This document shows positions 5,679 through 13,670 of a stretch of DNA of 24,813 bases, in pieces. Source of the stretch: an uncultured Oscillospiraceae bacterium (GTDB lineage: Bacteria > Bacillota > Clostridia > Oscillospirales > Acutalibacteraceae); assembly GCA_910588935.1 (NCBI GenBank), contig CAJUSM010000043.1, forward strand, positions 1 through 24,813. The letters are read 5' to 3'. The translations under genes and the position numbers were made by a program. Every line of letters begins with the position of its first letter. Positions within the stretch are counted from its first letter, which is position 1. The notes under the pieces were generated by a model, which saw nothing but the letters and a program-made list of their open reading frames with translations, did no database searches and was not told where the DNA came from.

Positions 5679-7991
5679 TTACCGTTCCTCGTTCCGCAGC
5701 TGTACCCGGCGGATTTTTCCGCTGATGGTTTTGGGCAGATCCTCCCGGAACTCTACAATGCGGGGGTATTTATAGGGGGCGGTGTGCTTCTTTACATAGG
5801 TCTGAATCTCTTTTTTCAGGGAGTCGCTGCCTTGGGTCCCTTTGGTCAGCACAATATAGGCCTTTACCACCTGGCCCCGCACGGGGTCTGGGGCGCTTGT
5901 TACCGCGCACTCTAGTACATAGGGCAGCTCCATAATCACGCTTTCAATTTCAAAGGGCCCAATACGGTAGCCAGAGGACTTGATGACGTCATCTGTACGC
6001 CCTACATACCAGAAAAAGCCGTCCTCGTCCCGCCAGGCAGTGTCCCCGGTGTGGTACATGCCGTTGTACCAGGCGGCGTTGGTTTGGTCGGGGTCCTGGT
6101 AATAGCCGGCAAACAGGCCGCAGGGAATCCCTTTGTCTGTACGGATGACGATTTCGCCGGTTTCCCCTACTGGGGCGCTGGTACCGTCTGGCAGCACAAT
6201 GTCCACATCGTATAGAGGGCTGGGCACGCCCATAGAGCCGGTTTTCGGGATACTGCCAACGGGGTTGTAGATTACACAGGTGGTTTCTGTTTGGCCGAAG
6301 CCCTCCATTAGGGCCAGGCCGGTGGCCCGTTTCCACTGCTCGTACACCTCTGGGTTTAGGGCTTCGCCAGCGGTGGTAGAGTACTCAATGCCGGAAAGGT
6401 CGTACTTAGAAAGGTCCTCCTTAATGAAAAACCGGTACATGGTGGGCGGGGCGCAGAAGGTGGTAATATGGTATTTGGCGAACATGGGCAGAATGTCGTG
6501 GGCGTCAAACTTATCAAAGTCGTAGGTAAAAATAGCCGCCTCGCACATCCACTGGCCGTAGTACTTGCCCCACATGGCCTTGCCCCAGCCGGTATCGGAA
6601 ATGGTAAAGTGCAGGCCGTCAGGGTTTACATTGTGCCAATACCGGGCGGTGATATAGTGGCCCAAGGCATATTTATAGTTATGCATGGCAATTTTTGGGT
6701 AGCCGGTGGTGCCAGAGGTAAAGTACATCAGCATGAGGTCGCTGCCAGAGGGGGAGTCTGGCTTACGGGGATACTCTGGGGAGAAGCCGGCCATCTCCTT
6801 ATCAAAATTGTGCCAATCCGGAAGGCGGCCCTGTGCCTGGCTTTCCCCTACCAGAATTTTGACCTCTACCCCAGGGCAATTGGCCGCGGCCCGGTCCGCC
6901 TCGTCCGCGGTGTGGTCGTCTGCGGTGCAGAGGATGGCCTTTACCCCAGCGGCCCGAAAGCGGTAATCAAAGTCGTGCTCCATGAGCAGATGGGTGGCGG
7001 GAATAATCACGGCCCCAATTTTGTGCAGGGCGGTAATGACAAACCAGAACTGGTAATGGCGCTTAAGCACCACCAGCACCCGGTCTCCCCGGCCAATGCC
7101 CAAGGACTCCAGGTAATTGGCGGTTTGGGCAGATTTTTTGCTGATATCCCCAAAGGTAAAGCGGCGCTCCTGCTTGTGCTTATCCACATGAACCATGGCC
7201 AGCTTTTCCGGGGTTTTTCGGGCGATTTCGTCTACTATATCAAAGGCAAAGTTAAAGTTCTCCTGGTTGTGGAAAGCGATCTCCTTTAAAATGCCGTTGT
7301 GGTCCAGGCTGGTTTCAATAAAGGGGCTGGCCACGCTTTCCCGGTGCTGCCGGGCCAGCTTTCGGTCGATGAGGGTTTGGAACCGGTCCTCCTCTGGGGG
7401 CAGGTCTTCGCTGCCCTTCATCACCATGGCGTAAAGCTGGCAGTCGGTTCCGGCGGTGGCGATCATGCCGTGGGGAGTGCCGGAGTTGTAGTAGATGGAG
7501 TCCCCTTCGTACAGGGTTTCAATGTGGGAGCCAATCTGCATTTTCATACAGCCCTTTACCACAATATCGAACTCTTGGCCAGCATGAGAGGCCAGCTTAA
7601 TGGCCACATGCTGCTCGGCCTCGCTGTAGGGCATGGTAACAAAAAAGGGCTCCGCGGTTTTGTTTTTAAAGAGGGGGGCCAGGTTCAGATATTTAAAGCC
7701 GTGGCGGCGGGTAATGGGCAGGCCGTCCCCGTGGCGCACAATGGTATAGCTGGAGAGGGTGGGGCTTACGCCTCGGATGAGGTCTGTGGGGTCTACGCCA
7801 AAGCGCTTGGCGCACTTGTAAATAAAGGTAAAGCTAAAATCCTGTTCCCCTGCCTCGCAGCGCTGGTATTCTTCTTGGGCAACTCCTGTACACCGGGCCA
7901 TCTCTTCCTCTGAAAGGCCGGTAATTTCCCGCATGGTCTTAATACGCTGAGCAACCTCAGAGAGCTGGGCTTTCAAATCTGTTTTTTCCAT
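5679..7991 (-). CDS. XRE-HTH / cupin / AMP-binding acyl-CoA synthetase fusion
   Basis: This 770-residue protein has three parts. Residues ~8-68 resemble an XRE-type helix-turn-helix (RIKTMREITGLSEEEMARCTG, then YQRCEAGEQDFSFTFIYKCA). Residues ~85-185 form a cupin barrel (AIKLASHAGQEFDIVVKGCM, LYEGDSIYYNSGTPHG). Residues ~240-770 are a complete ANL-family adenylating enzyme: YFTSGTTGYPK (~423-433), GEALNPEVYEQW, GFGQTETT (~564), YHTGD, GRTDDVIKSSGYRIGPFEIE and the C-terminal lysine motif PKTISGKIRR with the catalytic Lys near 759. It would activate a carboxylic acid with ATP and join it to CoA. The acetyl/medium-chain-like branch is likely, but the substrate is unknown. The start at 7991 has AAGGGGG 8 bases upstream; the frame is open further but without a site. 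It lies downstream of a T-box leader. Confidence 0.88.
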   Translation of the reverse strand: MEKTDLKAQLSEVAQRIKTMREITGLSEEEMARCTGVAQEEYQRCEAGEQDFSFTFIYKCAKRFGVDPTDLIRGVSPTLSSYTIVRHGDGLPITRRHGFKYLNLAPLFKNKTAEPFFVTMPYSEAEQHVAIKLASHAGQEFDIVVKGCMKMQIGSHIETLYEGDSIYYNSGTPHGMIATAGTDCQLYAMVMKGSEDLPPEEDRFQTLIDRKLARQHRESVASPFIETSLDHNGILKEIAFHNQENFNFAFDIVDEIARKTPEKLAMVHVDKHKQERRFTFGDISKKSAQTANYLESLGIGRGDRVLVVLKRHYQFWFVITALHKIGAVIIPATHLLMEHDFDYRFRAAGVKAILCTADDHTADEADRAAANCPGVEVKILVGESQAQGRLPDWHNFDKEMAGFSPEYPRKPDSPSGSDLMLMYFTSGTTGYPKIAMHNYKYALGHYITARYWHNVNPDGLHFTISDTGWGKAMWGKYYGQWMCEAAIFTYDFDKFDAHDILPMFAKYHITTFCAPPTMYRFFIKEDLSKYDLSGIEYSTTAGEALNPEVYEQWKRATGLALMEGFGQTETTCVIYNPVGSIPKTGSMGVPSPLYDVDIVLPDGTSAPVGETGEIVIRTDKGIPCGLFAGYYQDPDQTNAAWYNGMYHTGDTAWRDEDGFFWYVGRTDDVIKSSGYRIGPFEIESVIMELPYVLECAVTSAPDPVRGQVVKAYIVLTKGTQGSDSLKKEIQTYVKKHTAPYKYPRIVEFREDLPKTISGKIRRVQLRNEER

Positions 7992-8220
7992 TGGGTTTTC
8001 CCCCTTGTGAGAATTGTGGTGATAAGCAAACCATAGGGACGAAAAAGGTAAGCGGCTGCCTCTGGAAAGGCCGTTTTTTCCCGCCAAACCGGCCAGGGCT
8101 GGGAACCAGGTAAACTGGCTGCCTGCGGTGAAAAGCGCCTGTTTTCGGTGCTTTGCGTCAAGCCTTTATTTAGGTTTTACGGAAACGGCTTGGATATGCG
8201 GCAGGAGCTTTTGGACGGAA
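7992..8220 (-). other. 5' untranslated stretch between T-box terminator and acyl-CoA synthetase
   Basis: This 229-base gap has no convincing gene on either strand and no good second promoter. A TTGACG near 8162 has no matching -10 box at 17 bases. It is therefore most simply the rest of the leader transcript. Confidence 0.5.
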
Positions 8221-8262
8221 AAACAAAAAACCGCCTCATGGGGGCGTTTCCCCATGAGACGG
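8221..8262 (-). terminator. T-box regulated terminator
   Basis: On the minus strand CCGTCTCATGGGG (8262-8250) pairs with CCCCATGAGGCGG (8243-8231), with one T-G pair, followed by TTTTTTGTTT. It overlaps in function with the T-box antiterminator immediately upstream. Confidence 0.93.
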
Positions 8263-8533
8263 AAATTGGTTCCGCGGTACCACTCATTTTGCGCAAAAGC
8301 GCCGCTCTGCAGGCTCTAACAAGCCCTTTGCCCTAACGCGGCATGTACGGAAAGCGTCTACTCCCTGGGGCGAAAAGGGCCTGCTCCTGGTTTGGGGCTT
8401 TCGGCTCGGAAGGGATTGCCTTGGGGAAGCTTCGCGTTGGCTCGCAGCAACCGCCAACTCTCTGAAAAAGCGGGGGCTTCCGGGATGTCTTCGTCACAGC
8501 CTTTGTCCTTATGTGGTTTTGAAAACTACTATT
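8221..8533 (-). promoter_or_regulatory. T-box riboswitch leader
   Basis: Read on the minus strand, the leader has a Stem I with a K-turn (GGC-TGTGA at 8501-8494, partner GAGCC at 8407-8403), AGAGAG (8463-8458), a GGTTGCTGCGAGCC distal region, and AGTAGACG after Stem I. The T-box sequence GAGTGGTACCGCGGAACC is at ~8284-8267, followed by a terminator hairpin. T-boxes sense uncharged tRNA and allow read-through when an amino acid is short. The specifier lies within about 8422-8413 (AAGGCAATCC): GGC (Gly) has the usual AA-codon-A setting, but the bulge UGGU predicts a tRNA with A73, which fits Ile (AUC) or Ala (GCA) better than Gly (usually U73). The downstream gene is the acyl-CoA synthetase fusion, 229 bases away. 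Confidence 0.92.
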
Positions 8534-8539
8534 TCAATT

Positions 8540-8568
8540 AGTGTACACCGTTTTGCTTGAAAAGTCAA
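8540..8568 (-). promoter_or_regulatory. Sigma-A promoter of the T-box transcript
   Basis: On the minus strand TTGACT (8568-8563) and TACACT (8545-8540) are separated by 17 bases. Transcription would begin near 8533, just before the first conserved T-box sequence. Confidence 0.85.
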
Positions 8569-8603
8569 GACAGGCAAAGGTTTTTTTTCCCAGCCCGGCC
8601 TTT

Positions 8604-10847
8604 TTAGGAGAAAGGGGCGGGGCTGTAGGTGCCGGCAGCCACTTCTCCTTGGGGAGAGAACCGCAGGTACATCCCTTCTGCTTCGTCTGGGGCAAAATAG
8701 GCGTTTGCCAGGGTATTTTCCCCCTGTTCCTTTGCCCCCACCAAAAACAGGGTTTCCCTTTGAATCTGGGTTTGGGGGTCAGAGGTAATCAGTATGCTGC
8801 AGCTGCCCGGCCCAGAGGGCTCCAGCTCTACAATTACCGGGACGCCGTGCAGGGTAAACTCCAGGCGCTTTCCGTCCTGGGTGAAAAGCACCCGCTCTGC
8901 CCCTAAGGCCTGAAAGCTTTGGCCAGGGCTAAGAAACTGCACAGGGGCTTCCAGCCCCAAGAGCTCCTTGGGAAGATAAGCCCCCTCTGGCAGCAAAACC
9001 CTGCCCACTGGCCGGATATCGGCTAGGCTAAGGGCCATGGCCCGGGCTTGCGGCCCAGAGGCAGGCAAGAAAATGCCAGTTAGGGAGAGAATATGGTTTT
9101 TTTCCAAAATCTCCTCCGCGGTTTCGGCGCGATAGCCTCCCAGGCTCAAGGCCACGGCCTGGCTGTTTTTCATCATCAGCACGCAGGGGGCATCTTGGCT
9201 GCCGGCAATGGCCAGGGTAACACAGTTTCGGTTTGCCAGCCATTGGCTCCCCGCGCTAAAGGCGAGGAGAAGGGAGCAACAGGCCGCCCCTAGGCGGACA
9301 AGCGGGCGGGGCCGCCGCCCGGTTCGTTTAAAAATCCAGATAAGAACAGCCAGAAGGGCCCCGCCGCAGAGGGCCAGCAGCCAGGGGCCTTGGTCAAGCT
9401 GAAAATAGACGCCTGGCAGGCGGGCCAGCCAGTGGGCGGCGCCTAGGAAAAACCTGCCCAGCCAGCCGGTACAGAAGGCCAAGGGCTGGGCAAGGGCCCC
9501 AAAAACGGGCCACATAGACAGCGTGGCGGCCAGCCCCAAAAGAATGGAGCAGTACAGCAGGGGGAGCATAAGGGGCATAAGCAGAAAATTGGACAGAGGG
9601 GCAATGAGGGACAGGCCGCCAAATACCAGCAGCTGTATGGGCAGGGTAAACAGCGTGGCAGATAGGGTGACGCAGCAGGCAGAGGCCAAGGGGCGCAGGC
9701 CCTTAAGGATCCGGCGGCCCTTCATCAGCCAGACCATGAGGGGCTTGTAGAGGGTGAGGATCCCAAGGGTGGACAGGGCGGAAAGGGAAAAGCCCAGGTC
9801 GCCGCCGCTAAAGGGTTGAAACAGGCAGATGAGCAGCACCGCCGCCCCCAGGGCGTTCTGGCTGTCTGCCACGCCGTGAAGGGAATCGGCGGCCAGATAG
9901 AGAAAGAACATGGCGCCGCTGCGCTGAACGCCAGGGGGAAAGCCTGTAATGCACATGCACACAAAGAGCAGCATGGCCCGAACCAGGTTTTTCCCCCGCC
10001 TGCTTAGGGCCAGCCGCCGGCAGAGCAGGGAGAGCAGCCCCACCATAACCGTAAGATGCAGCCCGGAAACCGCCAGCATATGGGTACACCCAATTTTGCG
10101 AAACCACAGGTAGGCAGCCTGGGGCAGCTCTTGACCCTGCCCCAGCAGCAGGGTTTTCACCAGCCCCGCCTGGGCAGAGGGCAGGTACTGAGAAACGGCC
10201 CGGCCCACCATTCTCCGCAGCTCCAGCAGCTGCCGGCCTGGGGACCACAGGGTATTGCGAACGCGCACCCCGCTGCCATAGGTGCTGCCCTTAATCACGC
10301 AGCCATCGGCCAGCAGGCGGTTTTGCTGGGAGTAAAGGCCGCCGGCCTTTGGGGCGGAAAAACGAATTTCACATTCTGTCCACTCATAGGGCCGGGCGGC
10401 CAGAGGCGTGGAGGAGGTGAGAAGCATGGAAAATGGCTCCACCGGGGTGTGGTCTAGGTGGGTAACCGTAACCTTGTACTGGCAGCTGCCGTAGGATTTT
10501 TCTGGGTAATTCATTACCTGCACCCGGGCATAGGCGGTAGCGCCGTCTAGGTGCTGGACCCGGGCGCCCTGGGCGTTCCACTGCCAAGAGATCAGCCCCA
10601 GCACAAAGGCGGCGGCAAGCAAGGGAGCCACAAGCCTGCCGGCCCCCTTGGCCCAAAGGGGCTTTGCCCAAACCAGGAGCCCCTGGCCAGGGAATGCTCT
10701 GCCGGCAAAGCACAGCAGGGAAACCGCCAGGCCGGCAAGCCCGCAGCCCGCGCCGCAAACGCCAGCCGCCGCCGGGCCCAGCCAGACCCCGGCGACGGAG
10801 GCCGCAAAGGCCGCCCAGCCTAAGGCAGCCATTGGCCGCCGGAGCAT
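8604..10847 (-). CDS. comEC: ComEC/Rec2-family competence protein with degenerate C-terminal domain
   Basis: This 747-residue protein is of the ComEC/Rec2 family, the inner-membrane channel for DNA uptake. The N-terminus has several membrane segments (residues ~1-75), then an OB-like soluble part (~80-200). The competence domain follows, with YLWFRKIGCTHMLAVSGLHL (~245-264) and a bundle of helices to ~530. The last ~200 residues look like the usual metallo-beta-lactamase-type domain (a VTLAIAGSQ strand, ALSLGGYRAETAEEIL), but the metal-binding HxHxDH motif is absent and FLPASGPQARAMALSLAD stands near its place. The ATG follows the TAA of the phosphoribosyltransferase gene with no gap and no clear ribosome binding site, so expression probably depends on coupling. 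Whether this cell is transformable cannot be told. Confidence 0.87.
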   Translation of the reverse strand: MLRRPMAALGWAAFAASVAGVWLGPAAAGVCGAGCGLAGLAVSLLCFAGRAFPGQGLLVWAKPLWAKGAGRLVAPLLAAAFVLGLISWQWNAQGARVQHLDGATAYARVQVMNYPEKSYGSCQYKVTVTHLDHTPVEPFSMLLTSSTPLAARPYEWTECEIRFSAPKAGGLYSQQNRLLADGCVIKGSTYGSGVRVRNTLWSPGRQLLELRRMVGRAVSQYLPSAQAGLVKTLLLGQGQELPQAAYLWFRKIGCTHMLAVSGLHLTVMVGLLSLLCRRLALSRRGKNLVRAMLLFVCMCITGFPPGVQRSGAMFFLYLAADSLHGVADSQNALGAAVLLICLFQPFSGGDLGFSLSALSTLGILTLYKPLMVWLMKGRRILKGLRPLASACCVTLSATLFTLPIQLLVFGGLSLIAPLSNFLLMPLMLPLLYCSILLGLAATLSMWPVFGALAQPLAFCTGWLGRFFLGAAHWLARLPGVYFQLDQGPWLLALCGGALLAVLIWIFKRTGRRPRPLVRLGAACCSLLLAFSAGSQWLANRNCVTLAIAGSQDAPCVLMMKNSQAVALSLGGYRAETAEEILEKNHILSLTGIFLPASGPQARAMALSLADIRPVGRVLLPEGAYLPKELLGLEAPVQFLSPGQSFQALGAERVLFTQDGKRLEFTLHGVPVIVELEPSGPGSCSILITSDPQTQIQRETLFLVGAKEQGENTLANAYFAPDEAEGMYLRFSPQGEVAAGTYSPAPFS

Positions 10848-11384
10848 TTAATGAAAGAACAGGGGCAGGGGCTCCAAGAAGATAATATCTTCCCGGTTCT
10901 TGGCATCGCCCTCTGCCAGAACGCAGGCTTTGCCTACCACCTGGCCCCCTACAGACTTCAGCAGCTCCTCAATAGCGGCCAAGGACTCGCCGGTGGAGAT
11001 CACGTCATCTACAATGAGGATCCGCTTGCCTTTCAGGTTTTCGCAGTCTGCCTTAGAGAGAAAGAGCTTTTGCACATGGTCTGTGGTAATGGACTTAACC
11101 TCTACATGGATGGGATCTTCCATATAGGCCTTAATGCCCTTGCGGGCGACCACATAATTTCTGCAGCCAATGCGTGCCATCTCGTAGGCCAGGGGAATGC
11201 CCTTGGACTCGGCTGTGACAATTACATCGTGGGCAGGGCAACGCTGAAGCAGGGCGGCGGCGGATTGCTCCGTAACCTCCACATCGCCGAACATAACAAA
11301 GCCGGCAATATCCATATGGTCGTGAATGGGGCAGATGGGCAGTTCCCGGGGACAGCCGGCTATGTTCATTTTGTATACGCTCAT
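10848..11384 (-). CDS. Adenine-phosphoribosyltransferase-like protein
   Basis: This 178-residue type I phosphoribosyltransferase carries the PRPP-binding signature KRILIVDDVISTGESLAAIE (residues ~119-138). Upstream are VTAESKGIPLAYEMARIG, which matches the Apt-type 'E-x-K-G-I/R' region, and the flexible-loop area RKGIKAYMEDPI. Such enzymes join a purine base to PRPP to make the nucleotide in salvage. The family best fits Apt or a related purine/xanthine transferase, so no symbol is given. The start at 11384 has GAGGAGG 6 bases upstream. It has its own promoter (11426-11455) and is followed without a gap by the comEC-like gene. Confidence 0.85.
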   Translation of the reverse strand: MSVYKMNIAGCPRELPICPIHDHMDIAGFVMFGDVEVTEQSAAALLQRCPAHDVIVTAESKGIPLAYEMARIGCRNYVVARKGIKAYMEDPIHVEVKSITTDHVQKLFLSKADCENLKGKRILIVDDVISTGESLAAIEELLKSVGGQVVGKACVLAEGDAKNREDIIFLEPLPLFFH

Positions 11385-11425
11385 GGTGAGCCTCCTCTTG
11401 GGGTTGGGATATCGAGCACAAATTT

Positions 11426-11455
11426 ATTATAGCGCAGAAAAGGCGGGGAAGTCAA
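11426..11455 (-). promoter_or_regulatory. Sigma-A promoter of the phosphoribosyltransferase-comEC unit
   Basis: On the minus strand TTGACT (11455-11450) and TATAAT (11431-11426) are separated by 18 bases, about 35 bases upstream of the start codon. Confidence 0.82.
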
Positions 11456-11531
11456 TTGCTATAAGCAAAATGGGGAGCGGCCCAGGAAGGATTGGCAGGA
11501 CCTGGGGAAGAAACCAACTGGACTTTCCCCC

Positions 11532-11566
11532 AAAAAGCGGGCCAGAACCAAGGTGTTGGTTCTGGC
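11532..11566 (-). terminator. Rho-independent terminator of the AAC(3)-like gene
   Basis: An 11-bp perfect stem, GCCAGAACCAA (11541-11551) with TTGGTTCTGGC (11556-11566), has a 4-base loop. On the minus strand it is followed by CCGCTTTTTG. It lies 8 bases past the AAC(3)-like stop codon. Confidence 0.85.
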
Positions 11567-11574
11567 CTGGCGTT

Positions 11575-12325
11575 TTATATCCACTTAGAGATATCTGTTA
11601 CAAAAGCATAGGGATTGCTGCGCATCTCCGCCAGCGCCGCGGCCAGCAGGGCCCGGGTGTCAATCAGGGTGCACTCTGCCCCCAGCAGCTTGCCCCGGCG
11701 GATATCCGGCTCTTCCAGAATGTCTCCAATGCGCTGGAACTCTGAGCCCCAGCCAAACTGGTCCCCGCCCCAATACTGCCGCTCTTGGCCGTTTACCGTG
11801 TAGGTAACAGGGGTTGGGCGGATAAAGGGGGGCTTTACCATCTCCTCAATGCCGTGCATAAAGGTGCAGGCATGGAGCACCTCTCCAATAAACAGCAGCT
11901 TGCCCCCCACCACCTGGCAGCAGCATAAAGGGAGAGTGGGGGCCTACCGGGGTGTTGTCCATGGCATGGCTTACGGTAAGCCGGTGGGCCAGCCTGCCCC
12001 AGGCGCACACAGAGTGGGTGGGGTTTTCGCTGCGCTCTACGCCTGGGCGCTGCCAAAACACCCGGGGCAGCAGGCCAATACAGGGCTGGGTGGTTGGGGA
12101 ATGGAACACAGGGTGGGCCTGGTTCACGTTCTCATAGGTTAGGGCAGGGAACAGCAGGGTCCCCTCTTCTCCTACCGCTGCCTGAAGGCAGTCGATCACT
12201 TCATCGGGAGTCAGGCTGGTGCCCAGGGCTTTCATAGAGGAGTGTACCAGCACCACATCGCCGCCGCAAACCCCTAAGGCCCCCAGCTCTTCCAGCAGCC
12301 TGTTATATTCACAAGATTGTTTCAA
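11575..12325 (-). pseudogene. AAC(3)-family N-acetyltransferase, frameshifted
   Basis: Two overlapping minus-strand frames together make one aminoglycoside 3-N-acetyltransferase family protein (YokD/AAC(3) type). The first part (12325 to ~11905) has VVLVHSSMKALG, GTLLFPALTYEN and RSENPTHSVCAWG plus GPHSPFMLLP. The second part (to 11575) has VGGKLLFIGEVLHACTFMHG and IEE. The frame changes at a run of six G (coding strand, 11908-11903). Removing one base there restores a continuous ~249-residue protein, close to the usual family length. The start is a TTG at 12325, with AAAGGAG 11 bases upstream. Members acetylate aminoglycosides or other amines with acetyl-CoA; resistance cannot be assumed. 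The frameshift may be a true mutation, phase variation or a sequence error. Confidence 0.85.
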
Positions 12326-12503
12326 TATAACTTGGTCTCCTTTGTGTAAAAGAATCTCCCCCGGTGGAGGTCTTCATGGTAACATTTTACGGGAGCAAAA
12401 GCAAGGCCTTTTTTGTTTTTTTCGGGGAACAGGAATCCCTTGGCCGGGCAGAAGAGGGCGCCCCTGTTTTTCACAAATTTTTCGGGAAACCATGGAAATG
12501 GGA

Positions 12504-12532
12504 TTGCTTTTTCCCTCCAGTTTCTGTATAAT
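12504..12532 (+). promoter_or_regulatory. Sigma-A promoter of the isomerase gene
   Basis: TTGCTT (12504-12509) and TATAAT (12527-12532) are separated by 17 bases, 63 bases before the start codon. Confidence 0.8.
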
Positions 12533-12595
12533 GTTTACAAAGAACCCTGGGCTGCTTTTCTGGGGCCCAGGCGCAAAACCAAAGGAGTGTTTCCC

Positions 12596-13567
12596 ATGAA
12601 ATTAGGTATACTGTCAAACGTAATCGGCGATACCCCCCTTAAGGAGGCCCTGGCCTACTTTAAGTCCTTAGGCGCCCAGATGGTAGAGATTGGCTGCGGC
12701 GGCTATCCTGGCAAGGACCACTGTGATCCTGGCGTGCTGCTTCACGACGAGGCCAAGTTCCAGGAGTTTGTGAACACAGTAAAGGAGTCTGGGCTGGAGA
12801 TCAGCGCCCTGAGCTGCCACGCCAACCCCATCCATCCCAATCATGAGATCGCCAAGCAGTTTGACGACGACCTGCACAATGCTGTTTTGATGGCCGAAAA
12901 GCTGGGCATTCACCAGATTAACACCTTCTCTGGCTGCCCCGGCGACTGCCCGGAGAGCAAGAACCCCAACTGGGTGGTTTGCGCTTGGCCCAACGAGTTC
13001 CCCGAGGTGCTGGAGTGGCAGTGGAACGAGGTGCTGATCCCCTACTGGAAGAACTTTGTGGCCTTTGCCAAGGAGCATGGCGTAAACAAGATTGCCATGG
13101 AAATGCACCAGGGCTTCTGCGTGCACAATACCCGCTCTCTTCTCCGCCTGCGGGAGGCTGTGGGCCCGGAGATTGGCGCGAACCTGGACCCCAGCCATCT
13201 GTTCTGGCAGGGCATGGATCCCATTAAGGTGATCCGCGCCCTGGGCGGGGACGCCATTTTCCACGTACATGCCAAGGACGCGGTGATCGACCCCATCAAC
13301 GCCCCTGTAAACGGCACCCTGGATACCCTTTCCTATGCCGACGAGATCAACCGCTCCTGGATTTTCCGGAGCATTGGCTATGGCCACGACGAGCTGTTCT
13401 GGAAGGATTTTGTCAGCCAGCTGCGGCTGGTGGGCTACGACTATGTGCTCTCTATTGAGCATGAGGACAGCCTGATGAGCAAGAACGAGGGCCTGGTAAA
13501 GGCCTGCGACGTGCTCAAGCGTTCTATCACCTTTGAGGACAAGATGACTGACGCCCGCTGGATCTAA
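12596..13567 (+). CDS. Sugar phosphate isomerase/epimerase (xylose isomerase-like TIM barrel)
   Basis: This 323-residue protein belongs to the AP endonuclease 2/xylose isomerase-like TIM-barrel group, which uses a divalent metal for aldose-ketose isomerisation or epimerisation. Features are the first strand MKLGILSNVIG, VEIGCGGYPG (~35-44), ISALSCHANPIHPNH (~75-89), INTFSGCPGD, KIAMEMHQGF with the metal-binding Glu, ANLDPSHLFWQG with Asp/His, IFHVHAKD, and LSIEHEDSL with the final Glu. The start at 12596 follows AAAGGAG; a longer open frame would run through the promoter. It is transcribed alone and ends at a strong terminator. Codon use is notably biased towards C-ending codons, as in a well-expressed gene. 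The actual sugar substrate is unknown. Confidence 0.88.
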   Translation: MKLGILSNVIGDTPLKEALAYFKSLGAQMVEIGCGGYPGKDHCDPGVLLHDEAKFQEFVNTVKESGLEISALSCHANPIHPNHEIAKQFDDDLHNAVLMAEKLGIHQINTFSGCPGDCPESKNPNWVVCAWPNEFPEVLEWQWNEVLIPYWKNFVAFAKEHGVNKIAMEMHQGFCVHNTRSLLRLREAVGPEIGANLDPSHLFWQGMDPIKVIRALGGDAIFHVHAKDAVIDPINAPVNGTLDTLSYADEINRSWIFRSIGYGHDELFWKDFVSQLRLVGYDYVLSIEHEDSLMSKNEGLVKACDVLKRSITFEDKMTDARWI

Positions 13568-13614
13568 ACGCCAAAGAGCGGTTTCCCCTCAGCTGGGCCG
13601 GCAAAATGAGCAAA

Positions 13615-13656
13615 AGAGAACCCCTGGGAGAATTCCTTCCTAGGGGTTCTCTTTTT
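13615..13656. terminator. Bidirectional terminator between convergent genes
   Basis: A 15-bp stem, AGAGAACCCCTGGGA (13615-13629) with TCCTAGGGGTTCTCT (13638-13652), contains one G-T pair. It is followed by TTTT on the plus strand and by TTTTGCTCATTTT on the minus strand. It lies between the isomerase (plus) and AraC (minus) genes and can serve both. Confidence 0.9.
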
Positions 13657-13670
13657 ATCTGATTTTTGGT

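Noticed and set aside
8413..8422. Firm glycine assignment of the T-box from GGC
   Set aside because: The bulge UGGU predicts a tRNA with A73, while bacterial tRNA-Gly usually has U73, so the specifier is left open between Gly, Ile and Ala.
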